DNA from: Cryptosporangium aurantiacum
GTDB taxonomy: Bacteria > Actinomycetota > Actinomycetes > Mycobacteriales > Cryptosporangiaceae
Direction: 5' to 3'
Length of the DNA: 64,000 nt
Assembly (NCBI RefSeq): GCF_900143005.1
Contig: NZ_FRCS01000008.1
Span: 248,001 to 312,000 of the forward strand
Position numbers and translations under genes: made by a program. Below, piece by piece: positions 27,532-36,251 of the stretch (within the stretch, counting starts at the first letter, position 1; each line of letters starts with the position of its first letter). The notes under the pieces were generated by a model. It was not told where the DNA came from. It ran no database searches and saw only the letters and a list, made by a program, of their open reading frames with translations.

Positions 27532-28127
27532 CGGCCGCCCACCTTCGTCGACTCCAGCGACCAGACGAACCGCTCGTAACCGCCGGCCGCGTCCGCGCGC
27601 TCGTGCAGCATCGCGGTCGACGCGGCCATCGCCTCGGCGGGGCGGGAGTGCCGACGCTCCTCGGCCACCAGCTCCCCGTAGAGCGGGCGGATGATGTCCA
27701 TCGCCAGCCGGTCGGGGCTGCGGCGGTTGGAGTGGTATCCGACGATCTGGCCCGCGGGGCCGAAGGACGGCGTGACGTGGGCTAGCACCCAGTAGTGCGC
27801 GCCGTCCCCGCCCAGGTTGACCACGTAGGCGAAGATCTCCTGCCCGGACTTGATCGTGTCCCAGAGCAGTTTGAAGACGCAGCGCGGCATGTCGGGGTGC
27901 CGGATCATGTTGTGCGGCTGGCCGAGCACCTCGTCCTCCGTGTAGGCCGACATCCGGAGGAACACGTCGTTGACGTAGGTCAGGATCCCCTTCGGGTCGG
28001 TCTTGCTGACGATCAACTCGTCCTCGCCGAGCGTCCGTTCCACGCCCGTCGGCACCGGCCTTTTCCGCGCACCTTCCCGCACCTCATACCCCCCATAAGG
28101 CAGACGTTGCGGCAAGCTTACGGGCAT
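27528..28127 (-). CDS. Aer-like PAS domain protein
   Basis: A 199-residue protein with one PAS domain (about 30-150) of the aerotaxis-receptor type: [42 protein letters not shown] and [13 protein letters not shown], closing with [10 protein letters not shown]. Aer-type PAS domains bind FAD and report redox or oxygen. There is no transmembrane segment or signalling domain, but the next gene, coupled by GTGA, encodes an MCP signalling domain, so the pair reads like an Aer receptor divided into two polypeptides. ATG 28127 starts 8 bp after the upstream hydrolase stop. FAD binding is inferred from similarity only. Confidence 0.82.
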   Translation of the reverse strand: MPVSLPQRLPYGGYEVREGARKRPVPTGVERTLGEDELIVSKTDPKGILTYVNDVFLRMSAYTEDEVLGQPHNMIRHPDMPRCVFKLLWDTIKSGQEIFAYVVNLGGDGAHYWVLAHVTPSFGPAGQIVGYHSNRRSPDRLAMDIIRPLYGELVAEERRHSRPAEAMAASTAMLHERADAAGGYERFVWSLESTKVGGR

Positions 28128-28135
28128 TTGCCTGC

Positions 28136-28930
28136 TTAACGGACTATCGGGACGAGCGCGCGCAGAGCGGCGACGACGTGCGGCCACTCCCGCGACCCCG
28201 GGGTGATCACGCCGAAGTGGTCGGCGCCAGGCAGAAGGACGAGCTCGGCGCGCCCGTCGGCGGCGTACCGCTCGGCGACGTCCGGCACAACGACGTCGTC
28301 GGACGCGCCGTGCAGAACCGTCACCGGGACACCCGGCGGCGGCAGCGCCGCCGGGTCGGCGACCGCGTAGCGGTCGGGGTGGTCGGCCGGGCCGCCACCG
28401 AGAAACGCGTCGGTCGCGCCGTCGCCGAGGCGGAGCCGCGACGCGGCCACCAGGTCCGCGACCGGCGCCAACGCGAGAACCCCGGCGACTGCGCTGTCAC
28501 CCGCGCCGGGCGCGCCCCGGAGCAGAGCGCCGGGCGCGCCCGGGGGCAGGTGATGCCTGGCCGCCGCCCACAACGCGAGCTGCCCGCCCGCCGAGTGCCC
28601 GGCGAGCAACAGCGGCAGTTCCGGCGCCACCGCACCCGGAAGCACATCGACCGCCGTCGCGACATCGCGCAGCGTGCCCGGCCATCCCCCGCCGGGCTGC
28701 CCCACCCGGCGATACTCCGCGAGCAGCACCGCGAACCCGGTCTCGGCCAGCGCGCCCGCCAGCGGCCGGGCGTGGGTCCGGTCGTAGCGCGCCCGCCAGT
28801 AGCCGCCGTGCAGGAACAGCACCAGCGCCACCGGATCCTCGGCGGCGTAGTACTCGGCCACCTGATCGGGGCCGTCGCCGTACCGCACCAGCCGGCCCGG
28901 CGCGCCGCCTTCCGGCAGAGGTTCGCTCAT
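28136..28930 (-). CDS. Alpha/beta hydrolase (kynurenine formamidase-like esterase)
   Basis: A 264-residue cytoplasmic hydrolase with the oxyanion-hole motif FLHGGYW (about 39-45), nucleophile elbow GHSAGG (about residue 105), Asp in HGASDDVVVP and His in GADHFGV. The HGGYW motif with no lid is typical of arylformamidase-like esterases. No other tryptophan-catabolic gene is nearby, so the substrate is open. It starts at ATG 28930 without a clear ribosome binding site, is divergent from fasR (87-bp gap) and precedes the PAS gene by 8 bp, probably sharing a transcript. Confidence 0.8.
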   Translation of the reverse strand: MSEPLPEGGAPGRLVRYGDGPDQVAEYYAAEDPVALVLFLHGGYWRARYDRTHARPLAGALAETGFAVLLAEYRRVGQPGGGWPGTLRDVATAVDVLPGAVAPELPLLLAGHSAGGQLALWAAARHHLPPGAPGALLRGAPGAGDSAVAGVLALAPVADLVAASRLRLGDGATDAFLGGGPADHPDRYAVADPAALPPPGVPVTVLHGASDDVVVPDVAERYAADGRAELVLLPGADHFGVITPGSREWPHVVAALRALVPIVR

Positions 28931-29017
28931 AGGAGCTTTTCTAGTCCGCGTGCGGGCCCGGACAATGCCCGGGCCCCGAACGGTGTAGCCCGCACGCGGA
29001 CGTGGCACGCTTCGGCC

Positions 29018-30187
29018 GTGACCACCGCCCCGCTCACCGCCACCCTTCGCCGCCTCGAGCGGGCGTCCGGCGCGCTGGCGACTCGGAGCGTGGCCCGGAT
29101 GGACGACACGCTCCCCTGGTTCCGCTCGCTCCCGGCTGATCAGCGCTCCTGGGTCACGCTGGTGGTGCAGGCAGGCATCGGCTCGCTCGTGCAGTGGATG
29201 CGCAGCCCGGTGATGCGGCCGAAGGTGACCGGCGACGTGTTCGGCGCCGCTCCCCGGGAGATGGCCCGTTCGGTGACGCTGCAGCAGGCCCTGGCGATGG
29301 TGAAGATCACCGTCGAGGTGGCCGAGGAACAGGCAGGCGAGCTGGCCGCGCCCGGCGAGGAGTCCGAGCTGCGGGAGGCGATCCTCCGGTACTCGCGGGA
29401 GATCGCGTTCGCGACCGCGGAGGTCTACGCCAGGGCCGCCGAGACCCGCGGCGCGTGGGACCTGCGCCTTCAAGCCCTGCTCGTGGACGCCTTGCTCCGC
29501 GGTGACCCGGCGGACGCGCTGGCCAGTCGCGCCGCCGCCCTGGGGTGGACCGACCTCTCACCGGTGGCGGTGGTGATCGGCACCGCCCCGAGCCCGGCGA
29601 CCGTGACCGACTCGGACCAGATCGTCGACAGCCTCGTGCACACCGGCCGCCGCGCCGGGCTCGACGTGCTGGCCGGTGTGCAGGGCCAGCGGCTGGTCGC
29701 CGTCCTCGGTGGCGCCGACGATCCGGTCCGCGCGACCCAGATGCTGCTCGCCGAGTTCGGGCCGGGCCCGGTCGTCGTCGGCCACGCGGTGCCGACGCTC
29801 TCCGGCGCACCGGAGTCCGCGCGCGCCGCCGAAGCCGGCTGGCGTGCGGTCGCGGCCTGGCCGGCCGCGCCCCGTCCGGTCGCCGCGGCCGACCTGCTGC
29901 CCGAGCGTGTCCTGGCCGGCGACACCGAAGCCCGCAGGCGGCTGGTGTCCGACGTCTACAAGCCACTGGACGCCGCGGGCCCGACGCTCGTCGAGACGCT
30001 CTCGGTCTACCTCGACAGCGGCGGCGCGCTGGAGGGGACCGCACGGATGTTGTTCGTTCACCCCAATACCGTCCGTTACCGGCTGCGACGGATCGGGGAG
30101 ATCACCGGCCTGGTGCCGACCAATCCCCGGGACGCGTTCAGTTTGCGACTGGCGCTCGCGATCGGACGGATGCACGGCCAGTCCTGA
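29018..30187 (+). CDS. fasR: PucR-type transcriptional activator of fatty acid synthesis (FasR-like)
   Basis: A 389-residue regulator with an N-terminal RsbR-like helical region (RMDDTLPWFRSLPADQRSW), a central GGDEF-like degenerate domain, and a C-terminal PucR-family helix-turn-helix (LSVYLDSGGALEGTARML, HPNTVRYRLRRIGEITG). The position directly upstream of fabD-fabH-acpP-fabF and the sequence match Streptomyces FasR, the activator of that operon, as I recall. GTG 29018 was chosen since TTAPLTATLRRLE matches the expected N-terminus; the longer open frame covers antisense of the hydrolase. Two palindromes between this gene and fabD are candidate binding sites. Confidence 0.88.
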   Translation: MTTAPLTATLRRLERASGALATRSVARMDDTLPWFRSLPADQRSWVTLVVQAGIGSLVQWMRSPVMRPKVTGDVFGAAPREMARSVTLQQALAMVKITVEVAEEQAGELAAPGEESELREAILRYSREIAFATAEVYARAAETRGAWDLRLQALLVDALLRGDPADALASRAAALGWTDLSPVAVVIGTAPSPATVTDSDQIVDSLVHTGRRAGLDVLAGVQGQRLVAVLGGADDPVRATQMLLAEFGPGPVVVGHAVPTLSGAPESARAAEAGWRAVAAWPAAPRPVAAADLLPERVLAGDTEARRRLVSDVYKPLDAAGPTLVETLSVYLDSGGALEGTARMLFVHPNTVRYRLRRIGEITGLVPTNPRDAFSLRLALAIGRMHGQS

Positions 30188-30243
30188 GAACCACACCCGG
30201 TGTACCGATTCAGACCATCACACGCTGGCTAATGAGGCCCATT

Positions 30244-30259
30244 GGTGACCCGCGTCACC
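30244..30259. promoter_or_regulatory. Palindrome in the fasR-fabD gap (site 1)
   Basis: GGTGAC-N4-GTCACC is a perfect 6-bp-arm palindrome about 100 bp upstream of the fabD start. It is a candidate operator for FasR or another regulator of fatty acid synthesis. Confidence 0.45.
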
Positions 30260-30273
30260 GGCACCCCCCAACC

Positions 30274-30292
30274 TTTGGAGGAAACCTCCAAA
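30274..30292. promoter_or_regulatory. Palindrome in the fasR-fabD gap (site 2)
   Basis: TTTGGAGG-AAA-CCTCCAAA is a perfect 8-bp inverted repeat, 66 bp before the fabD GTG. It could be an operator of the fab operon or, less likely, a fasR terminator, since only AAAA and no T-tract follows on the plus strand. Confidence 0.5.
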
Positions 30293-30358
30293 AAGCTGCG
30301 TAGGAGTTAGTCGCTCGCCATACCGCGCAAGGGGCCGTTCAGTTGCAAGGCTCAGTAC

Positions 30359-31288
30359 GTGCTCGCCCTACTCGCCCCCGGACAGGGCTCGCAGAAGCCA
30401 GGTTTCCTCTCTCCATGGCTCACCGGTTGGGATGGCGCCGACCGGGCCACCGCTGTGCTCCGCGATTACTCCACCGCCACCGGCCTGGATCTCGCCGGGC
30501 TGGGAACCGAAGCCGACGCGGACGAGATCCGGGACACCGCCAAGACCCAACCTCTCCTGGTGGGCGCCGGCCTGATGGTCAGCACCTTCCTCCCCGTCGA
30601 CAAAGCCGACGTCGTCGCCGGACACAGCATCGGTGAGCTGACCGCTGCCGCGCTGGCCGGCGTCCTCTCCCCGGAGGCGGCGGTGACGCTGGCCGGTGTG
30701 CGTGGCCGCGAGATGGCCGCCGCCTGCGCACTCGAACCGACCGGCATGAGCGCCGTGCTCGGTGGCGTCGAGGCCGACGTCCTCGAGCGTCTGGACGCGC
30801 TGGGTCTGACCCCGGCGAACCGCAACGGTGCCGGGCAGATCGTCGCCGCCGGCCCGCTGCCCGCGCTGGCCAAGCTGGCCGACGACCCGCCGGCCCGCGC
30901 CCGGGTGATCGCGCTGCAGGTCGCGGGCGCGTTCCACACCCCGTACATGGCGCCGGCTCGCGAGGCGCTCGGCGCGGTCGACGTCACGGTGAGCGAACCG
31001 GAGCGGACGCTCCTCTCGAACGCCGACGGCACCGCGGTGACCAGCGGCGCGGACGCACTCGCCCGGATCGTCCGGCAGGTGACCGCGCCGGTGCGCTGGG
31101 ACTCCTGCCAGGCGACGCTGCTCGAACTCGGCGTCACCGCGGCGATCGAACTCAGCCCCGCGGGCACGCTGGCCGGGCTGGCCAAGCGCGCGATGAAGGG
31201 CGTCCAGGTCGTCACCGTCAACACTCCAGACGACCTGCCGGCCGCCGCCGCGCTGATCGCCGAGCACAGTTCGGAGGCTTCCTCATGA
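30359..31288 (+). CDS. fabD: Malonyl-CoA:ACP transacylase
   Basis: A 309-residue transacylase that loads malonate onto ACP. Motifs are APGQGSQKPGF at the N-terminus, the nucleophile Ser90 in GHSIGEL, an Arg-containing GVRGREM, and the catalytic His in GAFHTPYM near residue 195. It starts at GTG 30359 and overlaps fabH by ATGA, so it is the first gene of the FAS-II operon. No clear ribosome binding site precedes the GTG. Confidence 0.95.
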   Translation: MLALLAPGQGSQKPGFLSPWLTGWDGADRATAVLRDYSTATGLDLAGLGTEADADEIRDTAKTQPLLVGAGLMVSTFLPVDKADVVAGHSIGELTAAALAGVLSPEAAVTLAGVRGREMAAACALEPTGMSAVLGGVEADVLERLDALGLTPANRNGAGQIVAAGPLPALAKLADDPPARARVIALQVAGAFHTPYMAPAREALGAVDVTVSEPERTLLSNADGTAVTSGADALARIVRQVTAPVRWDSCQATLLELGVTAAIELSPAGTLAGLAKRAMKGVQVVTVNTPDDLPAAAALIAEHSSEASS

Positions 31289-32244
31289 GCCGCTTCTCTG
31301 ACGGGCCCGGCGCTCGCATCGTCGGCCTCGGCCACTACCAGCCGGCCCGGGTCGTCACCAACGACGACCTCGCCGCCGACTGGGGCGTCGAGACCAACGA
31401 CGCCTGGATCCAGGAGCGGGTCGGGATCAAGGCTCGCCGGTTCGCCGCCGAGGGCGAGACCACTCTGGACATGTCGGTCGCCGCGTCCGGTAAGGCGCTG
31501 GCCGCCGCCGGCATCGAGGCCGCCGACGTCGACCTCGTCGTCGTCGCGACGCTGACCCCGCCGACCATGCTGCCGAACGTGGCCAGCCAGGTCGCCGCCC
31601 GGCTCGGCATCAACGCCCCGGGCGCGTTCGACGTCAACACCGCCTGCTCCGGCTTCAGCTACGGGCTGGCCACCGCGCAGCACGCGATCACCGCGGGTGC
31701 GTCGAAGACCGCGCTGGTGATCGGCGCGGAGAAGCTGACCGACGTGATGGACTTCCAGGACCGCACCACGTGCATCCTGTTCGCCGACGGCGCGGGCGCC
31801 GCGGTCGTCACCGCGTCCGAGCAGAACGGCATCGGGCCGGTGTACTGGGGCAGCGACGGCCCGCGCGGCGAAGTGTTGAACATCGACGACGATGGGTACA
31901 TCCGTCAGGAGGGTCAGGCGGTGTTCCGCTGGGCCACCACCGCCCTCGCACCGCTCGCCAAGCAGGCGTGCGAGCGCGCCGGGGTCGACCCGTCGGAGCT
32001 CGTCGCGTTCATCCCGCACCAGGCCAACGTCCGGATCATCGATCTGATCGCGAAGCGCCTCGGCGCTACCAACGCGGTCATCGCCCGGGACATCGTCGAG
32101 TCCGGCAACACGTCGTCGGCCTCGATCCCCCTGGCCCTGTCGAAGCTGGTCGAACGGGGTGAGCTGCCATCCGGTGGCCCGGCCCTGCTGTTCGGCTTCG
32201 GTGGCGGCCTCACGTACGCCGGCCAGGTAGTCACCATCCCCTGA
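31285..32244 (+). CDS. fabH: Beta-ketoacyl-ACP synthase III
   Basis: A 319-residue thiolase-fold enzyme that starts fatty acid chains by condensing an acyl-CoA with malonyl-ACP. The catalytic triad is visible: Cys121 (NTACSGF), His245 (HQANVRI) and Asn275 (SGNTSSAS). Actinomycete FabH usually accepts branched short-chain acyl-CoA primers. Its ATG overlaps the fabD stop (ATGA); acpP follows after 41 bp. Confidence 0.96.
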   Translation: MSRFSDGPGARIVGLGHYQPARVVTNDDLAADWGVETNDAWIQERVGIKARRFAAEGETTLDMSVAASGKALAAAGIEAADVDLVVVATLTPPTMLPNVASQVAARLGINAPGAFDVNTACSGFSYGLATAQHAITAGASKTALVIGAEKLTDVMDFQDRTTCILFADGAGAAVVTASEQNGIGPVYWGSDGPRGEVLNIDDDGYIRQEGQAVFRWATTALAPLAKQACERAGVDPSELVAFIPHQANVRIIDLIAKRLGATNAVIARDIVESGNTSSASIPLALSKLVERGELPSGGPALLFGFGGGLTYAGQVVTIP

Positions 32245-32285
32245 GCCGTTCCGTTCCACCACACAACGAAAGGAACCCACTCACT

Positions 32286-32531
32286 GTGAGCAGCAACGAC
32301 GAGATCCGCGCCGGTCTGGCCGAGATCCTCGAGGAGATCGCGGACGTCTCCAAGGAGGACGTGGCGGACGACAAGTCCTTCACCGACGACCTGGACGTGG
32401 ACTCGCTGTCCATGGTCGAGGTGGTTGTCGCCGCGGAGGAGAAGTTCGGGGTCAAGATCCCGGACGACGACGTGCAGGGCCTGAAGACCGTGGGCGACGC
32501 GGTGGCCTACATCTCGCAGGCGCAGGCCTGA
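32286..32531 (+). CDS. acpP: Acyl carrier protein
   Basis: An 81-residue acidic four-helix carrier protein. The phosphopantetheine attachment is Ser40 in DVDSLSM. It starts with GTG, with GAAAGGAA about ten bases upstream, the best ribosome binding site in the fab operon, in keeping with the need for high ACP levels. fabF starts 4 bp after its stop. Confidence 0.97.
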   Translation: MSSNDEIRAGLAEILEEIADVSKEDVADDKSFTDDLDVDSLSMVEVVVAAEEKFGVKIPDDDVQGLKTVGDAVAYISQAQA

Positions 32532-32535
32532 GCTC

Positions 32536-33810
32536 ATGACCGAGCGCCCCTCCGCTAAGGTCTCCGCCGCTTCGGCGCCCACCGGCTCCGGGGCGAAGGT
32601 CGAGGTACTCGTCACCGGGCTGGGTGCGACCACCCCGCTCGGTGGCGACACCGCTACTACCTGGCAAGCCATGCTCGACGGCCGGTCCGGCGTGAAGACG
32701 CTGACCGAGGACTGGGCCGCCGAGATGCCGGTGCGGATCGCCGCCCGGCTCGCGGTCGAGCCCACCGAGGTCATCGAGCGCGTCAAGGCGCGCCGGATGG
32801 ACCGCGTCCAGCAGGTCGCGGTCGTCGCGGCCCGCGAGGCGTGGGCCGACGCCGGTGCCCCTGAAGTCGATCCGGAGCGACTCGCCGTTGTGGTCGGCTC
32901 CGGCATCGGTGGTGCGCTGACGCTGCTCGGCCAGTGGGACATCCTGCGGGAAAAGGGCCCTCGCCGGGTCTCCCCGCTCACCGTCCCGATGCTGATGCCG
33001 AACGGCCCGGCCGCCGTGGTCGGGCTCGAGCTCGGCGCGCAGGCGGCCGTCCGCGCCCCGGTCAGCGCGTGCGCGACCGGCGCCGAGGCGATCGCGATGG
33101 GCCTGGAGCTCATCCGCTCCGGCAAGGCGGACGTCGTCCTGGCCGGTGGCGCCGAAGCCTGCATCCACCCGCTGCCGATGGCCGGCTTCGCCGCCATGCG
33201 TGCGATGTCGACGCGGAACGACGAGCCGCACCGCGCGTCGCGTCCGTTCGACAAGGCCCGGGACGGTTTTGTCCTGGGTGAGGGCGGCGGCATGGTCGTC
33301 CTGGAGCGTGCCGACTTCGCCCGCGCGCGTGGACGCTCCGGGTACGCGGTGCTCGCCGGTGCGGGCATCACCGCCGACGGTTACGACATCGTGCAGCCGG
33401 ATCCCTCGGGTACCGGGCAGGCGCGTGCCGTCCGCGAGGCACTCGAGGACGGCGACCTGACCGGCGCCGACATCCAGCACGTCAACGGCCACTCGACGTC
33501 GACCCCGGCCGGCGACATGGGTGAGCTGAAGGCGCTGCAGACCGCGATCGGCGACCACCCGGTCGTCACCGCGACGAAGTCGATGACCGGGCACCTGCTC
33601 GGCGCGGCCGGAGCGGTGGAAGCCATCGCTACCGTCCTCGCGATCCGGGACGGCGTCGTGCCGCCCACGATCAACCTCGAGGACCCGGACGACGAGGTCT
33701 GCCTGGACATCGCCGCCAACACGGCGCGGAAGATGAACATCACCGCCGCAGTCAACGACTCGTTCGGCTTCGGCGGCCACAACGTCGCGCTGGCGTTCCG
33801 CGCGATCTGA
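32536..33810 (+). CDS. fabF: Beta-ketoacyl-ACP synthase II
   Basis: A 424-residue elongating condensing enzyme of FAS-II. The catalytic residues are Cys179 (SACATGAEA), His319 (NGHSTSTPAGD) and His353 (MTGHLLGAAG), with the C-terminal gating motif NDSFGFGGHN. The order fabD-fabH-acpP-fabF is the standard actinomycete housekeeping set. The N-terminal 25 residues before VLVTGLGATTPLGG are extended and low-complexity. A long inverted repeat follows as terminator. Confidence 0.96.
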   Translation: MTERPSAKVSAASAPTGSGAKVEVLVTGLGATTPLGGDTATTWQAMLDGRSGVKTLTEDWAAEMPVRIAARLAVEPTEVIERVKARRMDRVQQVAVVAAREAWADAGAPEVDPERLAVVVGSGIGGALTLLGQWDILREKGPRRVSPLTVPMLMPNGPAAVVGLELGAQAAVRAPVSACATGAEAIAMGLELIRSGKADVVLAGGAEACIHPLPMAGFAAMRAMSTRNDEPHRASRPFDKARDGFVLGEGGGMVVLERADFARARGRSGYAVLAGAGITADGYDIVQPDPSGTGQARAVREALEDGDLTGADIQHVNGHSTSTPAGDMGELKALQTAIGDHPVVTATKSMTGHLLGAAGAVEAIATVLAIRDGVVPPTINLEDPDDEVCLDIAANTARKMNITAAVNDSFGFGGHNVALAFRAI

Positions 33811-33815
33811 CCCAC

Positions 33816-33861
33816 GCGGATTGCGGTCGGAAGGGCTATAACCCTTCCGAACGCAATCCGC
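33816..33861. terminator. Bidirectional terminator between fabF and the GH3 gene
   Basis: GCGGATTGCG-GT-CGGAAGGG, a 6-nt loop CTATAA, then CCCTTCCG-AA-CGCAATCCGC. That makes 18 paired bases broken only by a symmetric two-base mismatch. It lies between convergent genes and touches the GH3 gene's stop. Confidence 0.8.
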
Positions 33862-33862
33862 T

Positions 33863-35626
33863 TCAGCAGGCGCTGCGGGGCAGGCCGCTCACCGGGACCG
33901 GGGAGCGGCCAGGCGCTTTTGCCTTGCCGGCGAGTACGGCGGCGAGGGCCTTCATCGACGCCTCGACGTTGCCGTAGGTCGCCAGCAGCGTCGGCGACTT
34001 CGCGGATGCGAGCAGGTACGGGGTGTCCGTCGCCACCGTCACCGTCGCCGGTCGAAGGTCCGCAGGCTCGTCCAGGTACCCGGTCAGGTGGATCGAGTCC
34101 CCACCGCCGCCGACCCGCACGCCCTGTTTTCCGAGCGCCGCGGTCAGGGCCTCCCGCGCCTCGGCCGAGCCACCGGTGATCGTCACCGGCCCCTCGACGA
34201 GCGCACCGTCGCACTTCCCGCGCAACACCGTCACGGCCTTCGCGGCGGCCTCGTCCACCACGGCCTGGTGCTCCGGCGACTTCAGCGACGACAGCGCAGG
34301 CGCCGCCGGCCGGGACGTCAGCTTGACGGTCAGCACCCGGGTGACCGCCTCCACCGCCCGTTCCCGGGGCAGGCGTCCGGACTTCAGCGCGGTCAGCAGG
34401 GCCTGCTGCGCGGCCGCGACGTTCGGGGGTAACAGCAGCAGGTCGTTCCCGGCCAGCACCGCCCGCACCGCCACCTCACCCGGCGAGTACTTGTCAGTCA
34501 GCGCCTTCATGTCCAGGCCGTCGGTCACCACCATCCCGGTGAACTTCAGCTCGCCGCGCAGCACGTCGGTGAGCACCTTGTGGCTCAGCGACGCCGGTGT
34601 CCCCGGGTCGATCGCCCGCGCGTCCAGGTGGCCGGACATCACGATCTCGCTGCCCGCGTCGATCCCGGCCCGGAACGGCGCCAGGTCCTCGCGCTCCAGC
34701 GACGCCCGATCCTGGCCCAGGACCGGGATCGCCTCGTGGCTGTCGACGTCGGTGTGCCCGTGGCCGGGGAAGTGCTTGAGCGCGGTCGCGATCCCGGCGC
34801 GTTCGTAACCTTTCACCGACGCCGCGACGTGGCGCGAGACCGCCGTCGGATCGGCGCCGTACGAGCGGGACCCGATCACGGTGTTGCCCGGTCCGCCGAT
34901 CACGTCGGCGTCCGGGGCGAAGTCCACGTGGATGCCGAGCGCGGCCAGCTCGGTGCCGGACACGTACGCGGCCTGTTCGGTCAGCTCCGGATCGTCGGCG
35001 GCACCGAACGCCATCGCGGTCGGCAGCCGGGTCACGCCGTCCCGGATCCGGGTGACCGTGCCGTGCTCCTGGTCGACGCCCACCATCAGCGGGACCCCGG
35101 CGGGCAGCGTCGCGGCGGTCTTCTGCAGCCCGTCGGTGAACCGCCGTACCTGGTCGGGCGACCCCACGTTGGACGCGGGGTTCGTGGCCGCGGTGGGGTC
35201 GCCGGCTGCCTTGCGCACCAGGATCACGCCGCCGAGCCGGTACTTCCGCACGATCTCGGACGGCGTCGCGGCTCCGGTGCGGGCCAGGTTGGCCTTCCGG
35301 GTCGCGTCGTCGACGTCGTCCACCTCGTCGCCGTAGACGAACGGCATCAGCATCTGGCCGACCAGGTCCACGTCGGCCAGCTGGGCCGCGATGGCTCTCG
35401 CCTGGGTGGCGGGATCCCCGGACGGCACGGCTAAGGACGGCGACGGCGACGGTGGCGCGGCTGAGCGTTCCGGGTCGGGGTCGGGCCCTGACCGCGCCAC
35501 CCAGACGCCGCTGACGACCAGGCCGAGGACGACGACCCCGGCGATCGCCAGGACGAGCGGTCGGCGCGATCTTCCTGAGCCGGGACGGCCAGAACGGGTG
35601 AGAGGTAGCTGTGCGGTGCGGGGCAC
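33863..35626 (-). CDS. Membrane-anchored GH3 beta-N-acetylglucosaminidase (NagZ/LpqI-like)
   Basis: A 587-residue glycoside hydrolase family 3 enzyme. A basic N-terminus and one transmembrane or uncleaved signal helix (about 25-44) are followed by a Pro/Ser linker, the TIM barrel (about 75-430) and a C-terminal domain. NagZ-type residues are present: KHFPGHGHTDVDSH with the His general acid/base loop, and nucleophile Asp369 in VVTDGLDM. It probably removes N-acetylglucosamine from peptidoglycan fragments outside the membrane, like mycobacterial LpqI, although the lipobox is replaced by a helix. It begins with GTG and lies 14 bp after the DUF3145 gene on the same strand. Confidence 0.88.
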   Translation of the reverse strand: MPRTAQLPLTRSGRPGSGRSRRPLVLAIAGVVVLGLVVSGVWVARSGPDPDPERSAAPPSPSPSLAVPSGDPATQARAIAAQLADVDLVGQMLMPFVYGDEVDDVDDATRKANLARTGAATPSEIVRKYRLGGVILVRKAAGDPTAATNPASNVGSPDQVRRFTDGLQKTAATLPAGVPLMVGVDQEHGTVTRIRDGVTRLPTAMAFGAADDPELTEQAAYVSGTELAALGIHVDFAPDADVIGGPGNTVIGSRSYGADPTAVSRHVAASVKGYERAGIATALKHFPGHGHTDVDSHEAIPVLGQDRASLEREDLAPFRAGIDAGSEIVMSGHLDARAIDPGTPASLSHKVLTDVLRGELKFTGMVVTDGLDMKALTDKYSPGEVAVRAVLAGNDLLLLPPNVAAAQQALLTALKSGRLPRERAVEAVTRVLTVKLTSRPAAPALSSLKSPEHQAVVDEAAAKAVTVLRGKCDGALVEGPVTITGGSAEAREALTAALGKQGVRVGGGGDSIHLTGYLDEPADLRPATVTVATDTPYLLASAKSPTLLATYGNVEASMKALAAVLAGKAKAPGRSPVPVSGLPRSAC

Positions 35627-35639
35627 GGCCCCACCGTAC

Positions 35640-36131
35640 TCACCCTGTCCTGTGCAGCCAGGTGACCGGAGCGCCGTCGCCGGCGTGGCGGTACGGCTCG
35701 AGTTCGAGGTCCCACTCGGCGGCGAGCAGCTTCTCCAGGCCGTGTGCGATCGCGTCCGGGCCGACCGCGGTGGCCAGCAGGCTCCGCAGCCGGTCCTCGG
35801 ACACCATGATGTCGCCGTTGGCGCTCATCGCGCTGCGGTGCACGCCGCGGCCCGGCACGTGCATGATCCGCTCGCCGTCGACGCCGGGGCTGGGTTCCTC
35901 GGTGATCTCGAACCTGGTCATCGGCCACGCACGCAGCGCGGTGGCGATCTCGCCCGCGGTCCCCGGGCTACCGGTCCACTGGGACTCGGTACGCAGGGTC
36001 GTGGGATCGGCAGGTTGCGCCGTCCACTTCAGATTCACGGGCACGCCAAGGACCCGTGCGACAGCCCACTCCACATGCGGGCACACCGCAGGCGGGCAGG
36101 AGTGGACGTACAGAACGCCACGTGCTGGCAC
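35640..36131 (-). CDS. DUF3145 family protein
   Basis: A 163-residue protein of an actinobacteria-specific family, recognised by RGVLYVHSCPPAVCPHVEWAV at the N-terminus (residues 4-24) and a following NLKWTAQPADP. It has no transmembrane helix. GTG 36131 was chosen because GGGAGG lies six bases upstream and the length then fits the family; the longer open frame has a 23-residue unrelated head. DUF3145 genes commonly sit beside the fab operon in actinomycetes, as here, which hints at a lipid-related role. Function unknown. Confidence 0.85.
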   Translation of the reverse strand: MPARGVLYVHSCPPAVCPHVEWAVARVLGVPVNLKWTAQPADPTTLRTESQWTGSPGTAGEIATALRAWPMTRFEITEEPSPGVDGERIMHVPGRGVHRSAMSANGDIMVSEDRLRSLLATAVGPDAIAHGLEKLLAAEWDLELEPYRHAGDGAPVTWLHRTG

Positions 36132-36251
36132 CGGAGACCTCCCGAAGGAACGAGGTACGCCTTCCCCAACGCCCTCATCACTCAGGTGGTCGACACTCAT
36201 GATGCCCTCGGGGCAGGTGCCGTGCCAAGCCGTTCTACCCGGTCAGATGCC

